Positions 9,219 to 17,336 of a stretch of 64,000 bases of DNA are shown here, in pieces. How positions within the stretch are numbered: position 1 is the first letter of the stretch; every line of letters begins with the position of its first letter. The notes under the pieces were generated by a model that saw only the letters and a program-made list of their open reading frames with translations, searched no databases and had not been told where the DNA came from. Origin of the DNA: Kibdelosporangium sp. MJ126-NF4 (GTDB lineage Bacteria > Actinomycetota > Actinomycetes > Mycobacteriales > Pseudonocardiaceae); contig NZ_CDME01000014.1 of the NCBI RefSeq assembly GCF_000826545.1, forward strand, positions 124,001 through 188,000, written 5' to 3'. The position numbers and the translations under genes were made by a program.

Positions 9219-9587
9219 CTATAGGTGTGGGAGCGGATCCGGCGGCATGGCATCGACCGACCATTCGGCGTCCGCCGCGTTGATTTCCGCGACGTACTCC
9301 TCGTCGACCTCGTAGACGCGGCCACCCAGCTGGAACTCCGGGATCACGGTCAGCTTGACCGGGCCCAGCTTGGTGTGCCTCGGATACCTGCGCCACACCG
9401 CGTTCGGCCTCGTGCGGCCACCCAGCCCGGTGTCCAGCACGGTGATCGACGAATCGGTGACGGCGACCAGGAAATGGGACGAGCTGTACGCTCCACCGAC
9501 CATCGAGGCCGGAAACAAGTAGCTGATCTCCTCCCCGGGTTGCAACAGCGCGCGCACGTGCGCACGATCATTCGATGTCGGTGACAC
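9219..9587 (-). CDS. Conserved-looking hypothetical protein (122 aa, PH/GRAM-like?)
   Basis: GTG 9587 follows a GGAGGTGGTGC ribosome site and gives 122 residues. The pattern LLQPGEEISYLFPAS, then FLVAVTDSSITVLDTG, then RRYPRHTKLGPV resembles small bacterial PH-like or GRAM-like domains, in which a loop plus beta-strands describes how a protein behaves under a probe. This is a resemblance only. No signal peptide or membrane segment is visible. The neighbours give no functional clue. Confidence 0.6.
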   Translation of the reverse strand: MSPTSNDRAHVRALLQPGEEISYLFPASMVGGAYSSSHFLVAVTDSSITVLDTGLGGRTRPNAVWRRYPRHTKLGPVKLTVIPEFQLGGRVYEVDEEYVAEINAADAEWSVDAMPPDPLPHL

Positions 9588-9787
9588 AGCGCACCACCTC
9601 CCTGTATCAACTTTGGCAGAACCGGGAGCTGGATTCACTTCGCAAAAGGAGGAAACTCGCTGGTCACGTACGGTATTGAGAGGTATCGACAAGCTGGTAT
9701 ACCAATTACGGGCAGGTTACGGAAAGTAAGATTCCTGCCCGTCCGGCGCAAGCTGTGCGCTTGTCGTGTTGCGCAAAGTAGCAAAGC

Positions 9788-9988
9788 TCACTTTTCGTCC
9801 TTACGCGGCCTGCCCTGACGCCGTTGCCGAGTCGCGTCGCTCGGCATCCGACCGGCTTCCGACAGGGCCCGGCGCAGCAGGAACTCGATCTGCGCGTTGG
9901 TGCTGCGCAGTTCGTCGTTCGCCCACCGGGCCAGTGCGTCGTGCACCGCGGGATCCAGTCGCAACAGGACGCTTTTGCGTTCCGCCAC
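9788..9988 (-). CDS. Ribbon-helix-helix (Arc-like) DNA-binding protein
   Basis: 66 residues: ERKSVLLRLDPAVHDALARW, a beta-strand and two helices typical of Arc/CopG/HicB-type RHH domains, then NAQIEFLLRRAL and a basic tail RQGRPRKDEK that could grip the minor groove. It begins 7 bp after the SPFH stop on the same strand, so the two are one operon. A perfect 16-bp palindrome in front of the SPFH gene is its obvious candidate operator, which would make the operon self-regulated. Confidence 0.8.
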   Translation of the reverse strand: MAERKSVLLRLDPAVHDALARWANDELRSTNAQIEFLLRRALSEAGRMPSDATRQRRQGRPRKDEK

Positions 9989-9995
9989 AACAACC

Positions 9996-10922
9996 TCATT
10001 GGTAGAGCGAGCCGGCGTTCACCACGGGCTGGGCATCGCGATCACCGCATAGCACCACCATCAGGTTGCTGACCATGGCGGCCTTCCGTTCCTCGTCGAG
10101 CTCGACGACATCGTTCTGGGCCAGCCGGTCCAGCGCCAGCTCGACCATCCCGACCGCGCCTTCGACGACCAGCTGACGCGCGGCCACGACCGCGCCCGCC
10201 TGCTGGCGTCGAAGCATTGCCTGTGCGATCTCCGGAGCGTACGCGAGGTGCGTCAGCCTGGATTCGATCACCCGGACGCCTGCTGCCTCGACCCGCGCGC
10301 TGATCTCTGTCGAGAGCTTCTCGGTGATCTCGTCGGCGTTGTCCCGCAAGGAAAGCGGCCCGTCGCCGTGCGAGTCGTACGGGTAGCTGTTGGCGATGTG
10401 CCTGATCGCGGTCTCGGTCTGGATGCTGACGAACTGGACGAAGTCGTCGACCTCGAACATCGCCCGCGCGGTGTCCTGGACCTGCCAGACGACCACCGCG
10501 GCGATCTCGATCGGGTTGCCGTCGAGCTCGTTGACCTTCATCACCGCGGTCTCGTGGTTGCGGATCCTCGTGGAGACCTTGACACGCGTGGTGAACGGAT
10601 TCACCCAGCGCAGCCCGGAAGTCCGCACGGTTCCGACATACCGGCCGAGAAACTGCAGCACTCGCGCCTCGCCCGGCGCGACGATCGTCAGCCCTGCCGC
10701 GAACAGCGTCGCCACCAGGATCAGCAGCGCCGCCACCACGATCATGGTGACGCCCAGCGGCGGGGCACCTTTGGCCGCCTCGATCACGCCCCAGATCAGC
10801 AGACCCACCGCGGCCAACTCGACGACAAAGACGACCGCGGCGATCGGCAGACCACCGCGTTCGACCGCGTTCTGCTCCCGCACCCGGGGTGTGGGCATGT
10901 CCACTGCGATATCGGTACTCAT
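9996..10922 (-). CDS. SPFH/Band 7 domain membrane protein
   Basis: 308 residues. Two adjacent N-terminal hydrophobic helices ([20 protein letters not shown] and [20 protein letters not shown]) are followed by the SPFH core: [55 protein letters not shown] pattern, and a C-terminal coiled coil [20 protein letters not shown]. Stomatin/flotillin-like proteins form oligomeric membrane cages. The RHH gene follows directly. The ATG at 10922 is 14 bp from the palindrome. Confidence 0.92.
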   Translation of the reverse strand: MSTDIAVDMPTPRVREQNAVERGGLPIAAVVFVVELAAVGLLIWGVIEAAKGAPPLGVTMIVVAALLILVATLFAAGLTIVAPGEARVLQFLGRYVGTVRTSGLRWVNPFTTRVKVSTRIRNHETAVMKVNELDGNPIEIAAVVVWQVQDTARAMFEVDDFVQFVSIQTETAIRHIANSYPYDSHGDGPLSLRDNADEITEKLSTEISARVEAAGVRVIESRLTHLAYAPEIAQAMLRRQQAGAVVAARQLVVEGAVGMVELALDRLAQNDVVELDEERKAAMVSNLMVVLCGDRDAQPVVNAGSLYQ

Positions 10923-10936
10923 GTCGACAGCCTAGC

Positions 10937-10952
10937 AAAGTGATATCACTTT
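10937..10952. promoter_or_regulatory. 16-bp perfect palindrome upstream of the SPFH-RHH operon
   Basis: AAAGTGATATCACTTT is a perfect inverted repeat ending 15 bp before the SPFH start. It is AT-rich in a GC-rich setting and sits where a promoter -10 would be. RHH proteins bind short palindromes as dimers of dimers, so the downstream RHH protein is the likely ligand. This is an inference from position and symmetry. Confidence 0.65.
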
Positions 10953-11083
10953 TACCACGTGTCCACGTTCGGCCGCGCGCCCCGCCCCCTGTCGCGGGCG
11001 GAGAAGGTCCGTAAGTTTGTTGACCCGCCGTGACAACGCGGCGCAGGGCGGGAAGCGCACGAGTGTCGTACCTCTATGCCACG

Positions 11084-11540
11084 ATGCTGACCGTGGTGGC
11101 GAACCAGACGGCGGGTGGTGCGGGCAGTGCCCGCTACACCTACCGGTTGCGCTTGTCCGCCGCTGCTGAAACTGCCCTGTTGGGTGAGTGGGCACGATGC
11201 CGGTGGGTGTGGAACGAGTGTGTCGCCAAGTCCCGGGCGGTCTACCGGCATAACCAGGCTCATCCTGAGGACCAGCGGACATGTGGTCCGGCGCAACTGG
11301 ACAGAATGCTGACCGCAGCCCGGCAGGCTGCGTCTTGGCTGCGGGAGGGGTCGTCGGTGCCGCAGCAGCAGACCATTCGTGACTTCGGCCGTTCGCGAGC
11401 CAAAGCGTTGAAAGACACCCGGGAACGGGTGCCGCAGCAGCGCCGGGCGGGGATGCCCCGGTACACGAAGAAACACCAAGCGGACCCGACGTTGAACTAC
11501 ACCCAGCGCGGGTTCCGTCTGCGTGAGGGGCCCTCAGGCA
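11084..11540 (+). pseudogene. tnpB: tnpB/orfB N-terminal fragment
   Basis: From ATG 11084 the frame encodes about 150 residues of the OrfB helix-turn-helix N-terminal domain: TYRLRLSAAAETALLGEWAR, CRWVWNECVAKSRAVYRHNQ, QQQTIRDFGRSRAKALKDTR and the substrate-binding start of the RuvC-like half (GMPRYTKKHQADPTLNYTQR). The catalytic D-E-D residues and the zinc finger are missing because the frame runs straight into the right-end sequence after ~11530. It is inactive as a nuclease. Confidence 0.75.
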
Positions 11541-11544
11541 GCGT

Positions 11545-11609
11545 GAGCCAGAAATCAAGCACCTGCGACGCGGGAGATTCTCCCGCACTTCAGGCGGGAG
11601 AGGATTCAA
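11545..11609 (+). ncRNA. Retained right end / possible TnpB guide RNA (omega RNA) scaffold end
   Basis: In IS605 elements the 3' end of tnpB plus the right end gives the omega RNA, whose guide continues into flanking DNA. Here the terminal hairpin (stem 11570-11576 with 11580-11586, loop ATT) and the AGGATTCAA-type terminus survive although the nuclease gene is gutted. Whether it is transcribed is unknown. A guide made here would start in the neighbouring gene at 11610. Confidence 0.35.
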
Positions 11610-12469
11610 ATCTGCCAGCGGATCCCGATCGTCCCTGTGGCGTTGAACTCGATCAGGTTGACCGACCCGGCCGGTCTCGCGGCCAGATCCCACGATGGCG
11701 ACGCGATCCTGGCGCAGCGGGCCGGGACCGCCGCCGGATCGAACCGGGCCTCCAGTACATAATCCCGTGTCGTGCGGTGCAGCCTGCGCACGAACCGCTC
11801 CGGCTGGGCCACGCCGACGATCCGGTACTCCATGATGATCGTCTCGCCCCGCGCCAGCGGGGCGTCGAACACCAGCTCGGCCACCATCATCCCGGTGTCG
11901 CCGTCGATGTTGAGGGCGCCCAGCGCGCAGTGCTGGCCCGCGACGATCTCCGGCGTCCGGACCGCGCCGTCGGTGTCCCACACCAGGATCCAGCGGTCGG
12001 CGCCATCGTGGCTGGCGCGCAGCACCTGCCGGTTGGCTACTTCGACCAGCCGACCGTCCCCGTCCACCTGGATCCGGTCGTGCTGGCTGAGCCGGGTGAG
12101 CCTGCCGTCCGACGACGTGTCGACGCCGTCGAGCAAGTGCTCGATCGGCTTGCCCCACGCCCTGAGCATCGCCTCCGGCCCAGGGGGATGCGCGGCCCGT
12201 CCCCTCGGCCGGGGCGGGCCGAGCAGCGACCGCAGCGCCTCCGGCGGCAGGTCTAGCACGGCCTCCAACTCGGCCAGCGCCCGCAGTGACTCCGCACGTT
12301 CCGGTCTGCGCCTGCCGGACTGCCAGTTGCTCAGCGTGGGCACGCTGATCGACACGTCGCGTAGCCGCAGCCGGTAGCGGATCCGGTCGAGCGCCAGTCC
12401 GCTCGCGCTGATCGCCGCCCGCAGGGCGTCGTGAAACGGCCCCGCTGCCAGCAGTTCCGGTGTCACCAC
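11606..12469 (-). CDS. Helix-turn-helix protein with C-terminal beta-rich domain (XRE-like)
   Basis: 287 residues from GTG 12469. The N-terminal HTH is RLRDVSISVPTLSNWQSGRR, XRE-like in TLSNWQSGRRRPER. A ~150-residue C-terminal part follows with alternating strands (VLVEVANRQVLRASHDGADR; AGQHCALGALNIDGDTGMMV; ETIIMEYRIVG) that could bind a ligand. This arrangement occurs in actinomycetes without a known role. The stop codon TGA lies in the right end of the IS605 remnant, so the native C-terminus may have been trimmed. Confidence 0.75.
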   Translation of the reverse strand: MVTPELLAAGPFHDALRAAISASGLALDRIRYRLRLRDVSISVPTLSNWQSGRRRPERAESLRALAELEAVLDLPPEALRSLLGPPRPRGRAAHPPGPEAMLRAWGKPIEHLLDGVDTSSDGRLTRLSQHDRIQVDGDGRLVEVANRQVLRASHDGADRWILVWDTDGAVRTPEIVAGQHCALGALNIDGDTGMMVAELVFDAPLARGETIIMEYRIVGVAQPERFVRRLHRTTRDYVLEARFDPAAVPARCARIASPSWDLAARPAGSVNLIEFNATGTIGIRWQI

Positions 12470-12551
12470 GCAGCGACCGTAAGCAGCACCGAAATTGCCT
12501 GTCAATGCGGCCCAGCAGGTGAAACCCTTACGGCTGCACGAAATCCCTCGG

Positions 12552-13277
12552 TCAGAGTGCAGTGTGCGCCAGCCAATGGGTGACGAGGTCCCGGTCTCCG
12601 GCAACATCGACGTCATCGATACCCAGGCGGTGGTAGAAAAAGAGCAACAGGTCACTGGCGCTGCCGGACACCGTCACGTTTGCCACGTCGGTGACTGTGC
12701 GTTCCCACACCGGCCCGTCCGGCGTTCGGCTGATCAACCACGCGTCGCCCTCGGCGGCGCGCAGCAGCAGTGTCTGGCCGGTGCCACGCAGGTTGGCGAA
12801 GTCCGGTTTCAAGGCATCGGCTCCCGGCGCCGAGATCACCTCCAGTGCCTCGTCGATCCCGTCGACGGCGATCTCCGCGGGGACACGGCCAGCGTTGCCC
12901 GCCGTGATGGCGGCGTCCACGGCGTGGACGGTCGTGTCGTGCACCATCCGGCGCGCCCAGAAGCCCGCGGGCCCCGTGCCGAGGAATGCCCACACCTGCC
13001 GGGTGCCCGCCTCGGCCGTCGCACGGGCCAGTTCGTCCGCCCCCTCGTGCAGCCACGAGGACCAGTCACCCGGCACGTCCGCGGTTGCCGGGTCGCGGAA
13101 CTGCTCGGGCCTGCCGGTCCGCACGATGTTCGCGGCCTGGCGGTGGGCGTGGCCGATGTGCGCGACGAGTGTCCGCACCGACCACTCCGGACATGTCACG
13201 ACCTGCTGGGACAGATCGAGTCCGGCAACAGTGTCGGCGAAGGTGGCGGTCTGGGCGCGTAGCCAGTCGGTGTGCAT
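12552..13277 (-). CDS. Maleylpyruvate isomerase-family, mycothiol-dependent DinB-like protein
   Basis: 241 residues. The MDMPI N-terminal four-helix metal-binding domain is evident: WLRAQTATFADTVAGLDLSQ, CPEWSVRTLVAHIGHAHRQA with the first metal histidine, and ARRMVHDTTVHAVDAAITAG with further histidines. The C-terminal SCP2-like part ends VSGSASDLLLFFYHRLG. Proteins of this class use mycothiol or simply bind metal; the substrate is rarely known. It is divergent from the MerR gene at 13317, with 39 bp between starts, so that regulator may control it. Confidence 0.85.
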   Translation of the reverse strand: MHTDWLRAQTATFADTVAGLDLSQQVVTCPEWSVRTLVAHIGHAHRQAANIVRTGRPEQFRDPATADVPGDWSSWLHEGADELARATAEAGTRQVWAFLGTGPAGFWARRMVHDTTVHAVDAAITAGNAGRVPAEIAVDGIDEALEVISAPGADALKPDFANLRGTGQTLLLRAAEGDAWLISRTPDGPVWERTVTDVANVTVSGSASDLLLFFYHRLGIDDVDVAGDRDLVTHWLAHTAL

Positions 13278-13316
13278 GGCCGTAGCGTAGAAAGCGCACT
13301 GGGGTGGAGGTTCAAC

Positions 13317-14255
13317 GTGACGCAGGCCACATTGGGGATCGGCGATCTGGCACGGGCGACCGGTGTGTCCGTCCGGACCATCCGGTTCTACTGCGACGAA
13401 GGCATCCTGGACGCGGTGCGCAGCGCGGGCGGGCATCGCCGGTTCTCCTCGTCGGCGGTGGAGCGGGTCCGGCTGATCCGGCGGTTGCGGGGCCTCGGTT
13501 TGGGCCTGTCGCCGATCAGGTCGGTGTTGTCCGGCACGGAATCCGTCGCCGACGTCGTCACAGCCGAACGCAGGGCAATCGACGTCGAACTCGCCGCGTT
13601 GGCATGGCGGCGCGCCAGCCTGCACGCCGTCGAGCAGGCCTCCCCCGCGGACCGGGCGGCGCGTCTCGACCTGCTCGCCGCGGTCCACGACCGCGCGACG
13701 GCCAGGGATTCGCTCGTCGAGTTCTGGCAGCGGATCTTCCTCGGCCCGCTGCCCGCGTCCTTCCTGGACATGTTCCTGGCGGTGAGCGTCCCCGACCTGC
13801 CACCGCAACCAACCCCGGACCAAGTCGTCAGCTACGCGGAAATGGTCGTGTTGCTTGGCGACCGGTCATTGCGTACGCGGATGTCCCTGCGCACACTGCG
13901 CAACCGCGAACAGGTCTCGGACGAAGCCGAACTGCACAACGGAATCGGCGAAGCGTGCACGATGGCCCGCCCTCTCGTGCTCGCCGGACACCACCCCACG
14001 CCCGGGCGAGCGCTCGACCACTTCGTCGCCACGCACGCGCGGGCCCGCGGTGTCCGTGACACGCCGTCCTTCCGCCACGACCTGTCCCGCGCGTCGGCCA
14101 TCGACGCGAGCGAGCCGCTGCGCCGGTACTGGCGGCTCGTCGGGAGACTGACCGGCGACCCGGCGACCGTCGGCGAAAGCCACACCTGGCTGATCGACGC
14201 GCTGGCGACGTCGGTCAAACCGCTGCCATCCGTTCCCGTGCGGAGTTCCGTGTGA
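13317..14255 (+). CDS. MerR family transcriptional regulator
   Basis: 312 residues from GTG 13317, which follows GGTGGAGG by 6 bp. The MerR HTH is IGDLARATGVSVRTIRFYCD, wing GGHRRFSSSAVERVRLIRRL, then helix GLGLSPIRSVLSG. The long C-terminal domain (TMARPLVLAGHHPTPGRALD; SEPLRRYWRLVGRLTG) has no metal-binding cysteines. Its neighbour across 39 bp is the divergent MDMPI gene, a plausible target. It overlaps the DUF4188 gene by 41 bp at its 3' end. Confidence 0.86.
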   Translation: MTQATLGIGDLARATGVSVRTIRFYCDEGILDAVRSAGGHRRFSSSAVERVRLIRRLRGLGLGLSPIRSVLSGTESVADVVTAERRAIDVELAALAWRRASLHAVEQASPADRAARLDLLAAVHDRATARDSLVEFWQRIFLGPLPASFLDMFLAVSVPDLPPQPTPDQVVSYAEMVVLLGDRSLRTRMSLRTLRNREQVSDEAELHNGIGEACTMARPLVLAGHHPTPGRALDHFVATHARARGVRDTPSFRHDLSRASAIDASEPLRRYWRLVGRLTGDPATVGESHTWLIDALATSVKPLPSVPVRSSV

Positions 14256-14658
14256 CCGGCACCCGCTCCGTCGCCTTGGCCAGCCCCATCGGCGGCGCCC
14301 CGGCGTAGACCGACTCGGCCTTGTCCACGACAAACGTCTCGTGCCAGATGCCCACCACCGGCCCCGCCTTGGCCACCCGGCGGTTGAGCGTCGTCCACGC
14401 GGGCCGATGCTCGGCATCGCGGCTGGTCGCGTACGCGTAGAGCTTGTCCAGCGAGCTCCAGTACTGGACCAGCACGGGGCCACGCGTGCTCATACTCTGC
14501 TCGTAGCCGAGAAACCCCAGCTCAGGATTGGTTTCAAGCTCACGGATCATCGGCCGCATCGCCATCATCGTCGGCAGCCACACATCGGGCCGCCACACCT
14601 TGTTGACGGTCATCCCGATCAGGAAGACCACCAGTTCATCGTCATGCCGATGCGTCAT
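14215..14658 (-). CDS. DUF4188 family protein
   Basis: 147 residues from ATG 14658. Recognisable DUF4188 text: DELVVFLIGMTVNKVWRPDV, LGFLGYEQSMSTRGPVLVQY, WSSLDKLYAYATSRDAEHRP, GIWHETFVVDKAESVY. The fold is a ferredoxin-like dimeric barrel related to antibiotic-biosynthesis monooxygenases; the reaction is unknown. An upstream ATG (14673) falls inside the operator palindrome, so 14658 is preferred. Expression is almost certainly controlled at the paired operators upstream. Confidence 0.82.
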   Translation of the reverse strand: MTHRHDDELVVFLIGMTVNKVWRPDVWLPTMMAMRPMIRELETNPELGFLGYEQSMSTRGPVLVQYWSSLDKLYAYATSRDAEHRPAWTTLNRRVAKAGPVVGIWHETFVVDKAESVYAGAPPMGLAKATERVPVTRNSARERMAAV

Positions 14659-14661
14659 TCT

Positions 14662-14694
14662 GGATAGTGTCACTATCCGATAGTGACGCTATCC
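14662..14694. promoter_or_regulatory. Double palindromic operator at the DUF4188 promoter
   Basis: GGATAGTGTCACTATCC (14662-14678) is a perfect 8+1+8 inverted repeat. It is followed at once by GATAGTGACGCTATC (arms GATAG/CTATC), a second weaker copy ending in the same CTATCC. The pattern is that of a TetR- or MarR-family operator covering the transcription start. No TetR gene is adjacent, so the repressor is encoded elsewhere, or the MerR neighbour is unrelated to this site. Confidence 0.7.
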
Positions 14695-14826
14695 ATGCCT
14701 CCCTGTCAACACCGTTGCCGGGACGTGGCACGGACAGGCGTACCGGCACACGCGACGGCGGCGCGTCAATGACCGCCCTTGTCGGCAGGTGCCGCGACTC
14801 AGGCCCACCGATGGCCCAGCTGAGAC

Positions 14827-15531
14827 TCAGCGCAGCTGCTGCCTGTGTGGGGACGCCTGCCTGCCCGCCGCGATGGCGTCGAGGTCGGCGGTACCTTGGG
14901 CGACCTCGACGGCGACGTCGGAGAGGCGCAGGTTGTTCGAACGGCTGTAGCCGCGCAGAACCATGAAGGCGGCTTGCATGTCGACGCCCGCGTGCGCGGA
15001 CAGCACACCCTTTGCCTGCTCGATGACGACCCGGGAGTTCAGGGCGGTCTGCAGCTGACTGGTCAGGATCGCGCTGTCGTCGATCGCGCGGTGCTGCAGC
15101 ATGCCGATCGTGGCCACGTCGGCCAACGCCTGGCCCAGGGACACGCTGGTTTCCTCCACGCCACTGGCGTCGGTGTTGAGCAGGTTCAACGCGCCGATCA
15201 CAGTTTGGCGCAGCCGCATCGGCACCGCGTGCGTGGCACGGAACCCTGCCTCACGGGCAGCCGCAGCGAACCGGGGCCATCGAACGTCCTCGTCCGCGAG
15301 GTTCGCGCTGTGCACCGGCAGCCCGGTGCGCACACAGTCCAGGCACGGCCCGTCGTCGGCCTGGACGGCGAACAACTCGACCAGCCTGGCCTGTTCGGAG
15401 GACGCGGCGGCCATGCGCAACCCGCCCCGCTGGTCCGAGAGCACCACTCCGGCCGCAGCGACGTCCAACAGCTCCACACATCGCTCGACGAGCATGTTCA
15501 GGAACTCGATGATGTCGAACTCGTCGATCAA
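14827..15531 (-). CDS. GAF-ANTAR antitermination regulator (N-terminus frameshifted)
   Basis: 234 residues from TTG 15531. A GAF domain (DDGPCLDCVRTGLPVHSANL; VPMRLRQTVIGALNLLNTD) is followed by an ANTAR RNA-binding domain (LNSRVVIEQAKGVLSAHAGV; AFMVLRGYSRSNNLRLSDVA). ANTAR proteins bind tandem RNA hairpins to prevent termination. A better start, GTG 15611, overlaps the preceding stop as GTGA but is two bases out of frame and would yield 27 residues ending in ALTTP. This suggests a frameshift near 15535-15570, either real or a sequencing error. Confidence 0.82.
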   Translation of the reverse strand: MIDEFDIIEFLNMLVERCVELLDVAAAGVVLSDQRGGLRMAAASSEQARLVELFAVQADDGPCLDCVRTGLPVHSANLADEDVRWPRFAAAAREAGFRATHAVPMRLRQTVIGALNLLNTDASGVEETSVSLGQALADVATIGMLQHRAIDDSAILTSQLQTALNSRVVIEQAKGVLSAHAGVDMQAAFMVLRGYSRSNNLRLSDVAVEVAQGTADLDAIAAGRQASPHRQQLR

Positions 15532-15607
15532 GGTGTCGTCAACGCCGCAGGCTGACCGTCGCCGTTCGCCGCCAGCAGCGCACGCATTCGCTCGCGGCGA
15601 TTCTCGG

Positions 15608-15730
15608 TCACAGCGTCACCGGCTTGAGCTCGCCGACGCCGCTGACGCCGAAGACCCGACCGCCGTCATCGAACCAGCGGTCTTCGGCGTCGTTGTACTG
15701 GTTCGACGACGATCGCCGGGTCGAGGTCAT
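15608..15730 (-). CDS. 40-residue protein between desaturase and ANTAR genes
   Basis: ATG 15730 overlaps the desaturase stop as ATGA. The TGA stop at 15608-15610 overlaps a GTG start for the next gene as GTGA. The product is hydrophilic (SSNQYNDAEDRWFDDGGRVF, then GVSGVGELKPVTL). No family is recognised. The double 4-bp overlaps are the main evidence that it is translated and that the three genes form one operon. Confidence 0.6.
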   Translation of the reverse strand: MTSTRRSSSNQYNDAEDRWFDDGGRVFGVSGVGELKPVTL

Positions 15731-16602
15731 GCGTTCGCTGTTTTCCTGAGTTTGCGAGCGAAGCGCTCTGCTCTGGGCCAGCGGACCTTGGTGGCCCAGC
15801 CGAACCTCTCGAAGATCCAGATCACGCGGGCGGAGATGTCGATCTGGCCGCGGCCGACGCCGTGGCGCGCACAGGTGGGATCGGCGTGGTGCGAGTTGTG
15901 CCAGGACTCACCCATGGAGGCGATGGCCAGCGGCCAGAAGTTCGCCGACTTGTCCCTCGCAGTGTAGGGGCGGGCGCCGATCATGTGGCAGATCGAGTTC
16001 ACCGACCAGGTCACGTGGTGCAGTACGGCGACACGAACCAGACTGGCCCAGAAGAACGCAGTCAGCGCACCCCACCAGCTCCAGGTGATCAGCCCACCGG
16101 CCAGTGCCGGTGCCAGCAACGTGGCCACGGTCAGCAGCGGGAACATCCGGTTGACTCGCAGGATGTCGCGGTCGGCGAGCAGGTCGGGGGCGAACCTGGC
16201 GGCATTGGTCTGCTCACGCTGGAACATCCACCCCATGTGGGCGTGCCAGAATCCTCGAGCCAGTGCGGTCGCCGAAGTGCCGAACAGCCACGGCGAGTGC
16301 GGATCGCCTTCCCGGTCGGCGAAGGCGTGGTGGCGGCGGTGGTCGGCGACCCAGCCGATGATCGGCCCTTGCATCGCCATGCTGCCGATAGCCGCGAGCG
16401 CGACCCGCAGGCCACGGGTGGCGGTGAACGCGCCGTGGGTGAAGTACCGGTGGAATCCGACGGTCACGCCGAGGCAGGTCACGGTGTAGAAGAACGCGGC
16501 GAGGCCGACATCGACCCAGTCGAGACCCCATCCCCATGCGACCGGGACAGCCGCGGCCAGCGCGAGCAGCGGGATTACCGCGAACAGTTTGACCAGCATC
16601 AT
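15727..16602 (-). CDS. Acyl-CoA / fatty-acid delta-9-type desaturase
   Basis: 291 residues from ATG 16602. All three histidine boxes are present: HRYFTH (51-56), HRRHH (88-92) and HNSHH (235-239), with membrane helices around 7-28, 33-50, 68-84 and 155-195. It inserts a cis double bond into membrane acyl chains. The normal N-terminus seems to start at GTG 16681, 9 bp after a GGAGG site. A run of seven Cs (reverse strand, 16642-16648) puts that start one frame away. This is a homopolymer frameshift or sequence error; the truncated frame still keeps the whole catalytic core. Confidence 0.9.
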   Translation of the reverse strand: MMLVKLFAVIPLLALAAAVPVAWGWGLDWVDVGLAAFFYTVTCLGVTVGFHRYFTHGAFTATRGLRVALAAIGSMAMQGPIIGWVADHRRHHAFADREGDPHSPWLFGTSATALARGFWHAHMGWMFQREQTNAARFAPDLLADRDILRVNRMFPLLTVATLLAPALAGGLITWSWWGALTAFFWASLVRVAVLHHVTWSVNSICHMIGARPYTARDKSANFWPLAIASMGESWHNSHHADPTCARHGVGRGQIDISARVIWIFERFGWATKVRWPRAERFARKLRKTANA

Positions 16603-16939
16603 CTGCGTCGAGGTCTTCTCACCCGCCAGGATGTCCGCTGCGGGGGGGATGGTGGGGAGAAGTTCGAACCGCGGTAGTCACAGGAAATCGCCTCCAGGCG
16701 TCGGTGACGGAAATCAACCGCCGGAGTCTGGGGCGATCAATGATGATCGGGCGCGCTGTCCCGTCGTCGGGTCGCGCACTCTTTCATAATAGCCGCTGTG
16801 CACGCACCGATTCATGGTCGAATGGTGAGGTGTAGCCTGGGTACTACCGAGAGCGCTTCGCACGCTGGCAGTTGAGTCGGCGTCGTCCTCGGCGAACGCC
16901 CACGCCGGTCGTGCGACGACCGGGGACGGGAGCACCGGC

Positions 16940-17336
16940 ATGACGTCGGGCTCACACACTGACATCGCTCCACAGATCATCGCTCCACAGACCACCGTGA
17001 ACTCACACCGTCATCCGGGTGGCGTTCGCCGCCGCGGAATGGAGCCCGGTCGACGACGTGGGCGGTCGAGCGATTCGACTGGCGCCCTTCAGTTCCCAGG
17101 AAAAGAACGTCGTTCGAGTGTCCGGATCGGATGGACAGCGGATCACGTTGCTGGTCGTGCCACCGGAAACCGCCGGTGAAGCCGGCCACGACGCCATCAT
17201 GCTGGCGGCCCGGCGCGCCAACTCGGATGGACCGGCCGACATCCTGGCCGCCGCGGGCGTGGTTCTCGTTGCCGCGCGGAGGAGCAAGCACCACGCGTCG
17301 CGTCCTCGGCTGCGCACCCGCCGCCCGCAGCGCTGA
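16940..17336 (+). pseudogene. Broken DUF5994-family gene
   Basis: The C-terminal half of a DUF5994 protein is readable from ~17010 (VIRVAFAAAEW, GGRAIRLAPFSSQEKNVVRV, GQRITLLVVPPETAGEAGHD, SDGPADILAAAG). It aligns with intact paralogues at 19080 and 25337. The signature start (YVDGAWWPRS..ELPAL) is missing. A short ATG-initiated N-terminus at 16940 (MTSGSHTDIAPQIIAPQT) lies in another frame, so an internal deletion plus frame change has broken the gene. Confidence 0.6.

Larger units (their letters stand above)
10956..11609 (+). mobile_element. Degenerate IS200/IS605-family element (tnpB only, internally deleted)
   Basis: The element contains the first third of a TnpB frame and a right end in the usual style of actinobacterial IS605 elements: hairpin GCGGGAGATTCTCCCGC, then CTTCAGGCGGGAGAGGATTCAA-like text ending in TCAA at 11606-11609. 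A TTAC lies at 10952-10955, where the left cleavage site would be expected. IS605 relatives use TTAC-like left and TCAA-like right ends. No tnpA is present. Left boundary uncertain. The right end supplies the stop codon of the neighbouring gene on the other strand. Confidence 0.6.
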
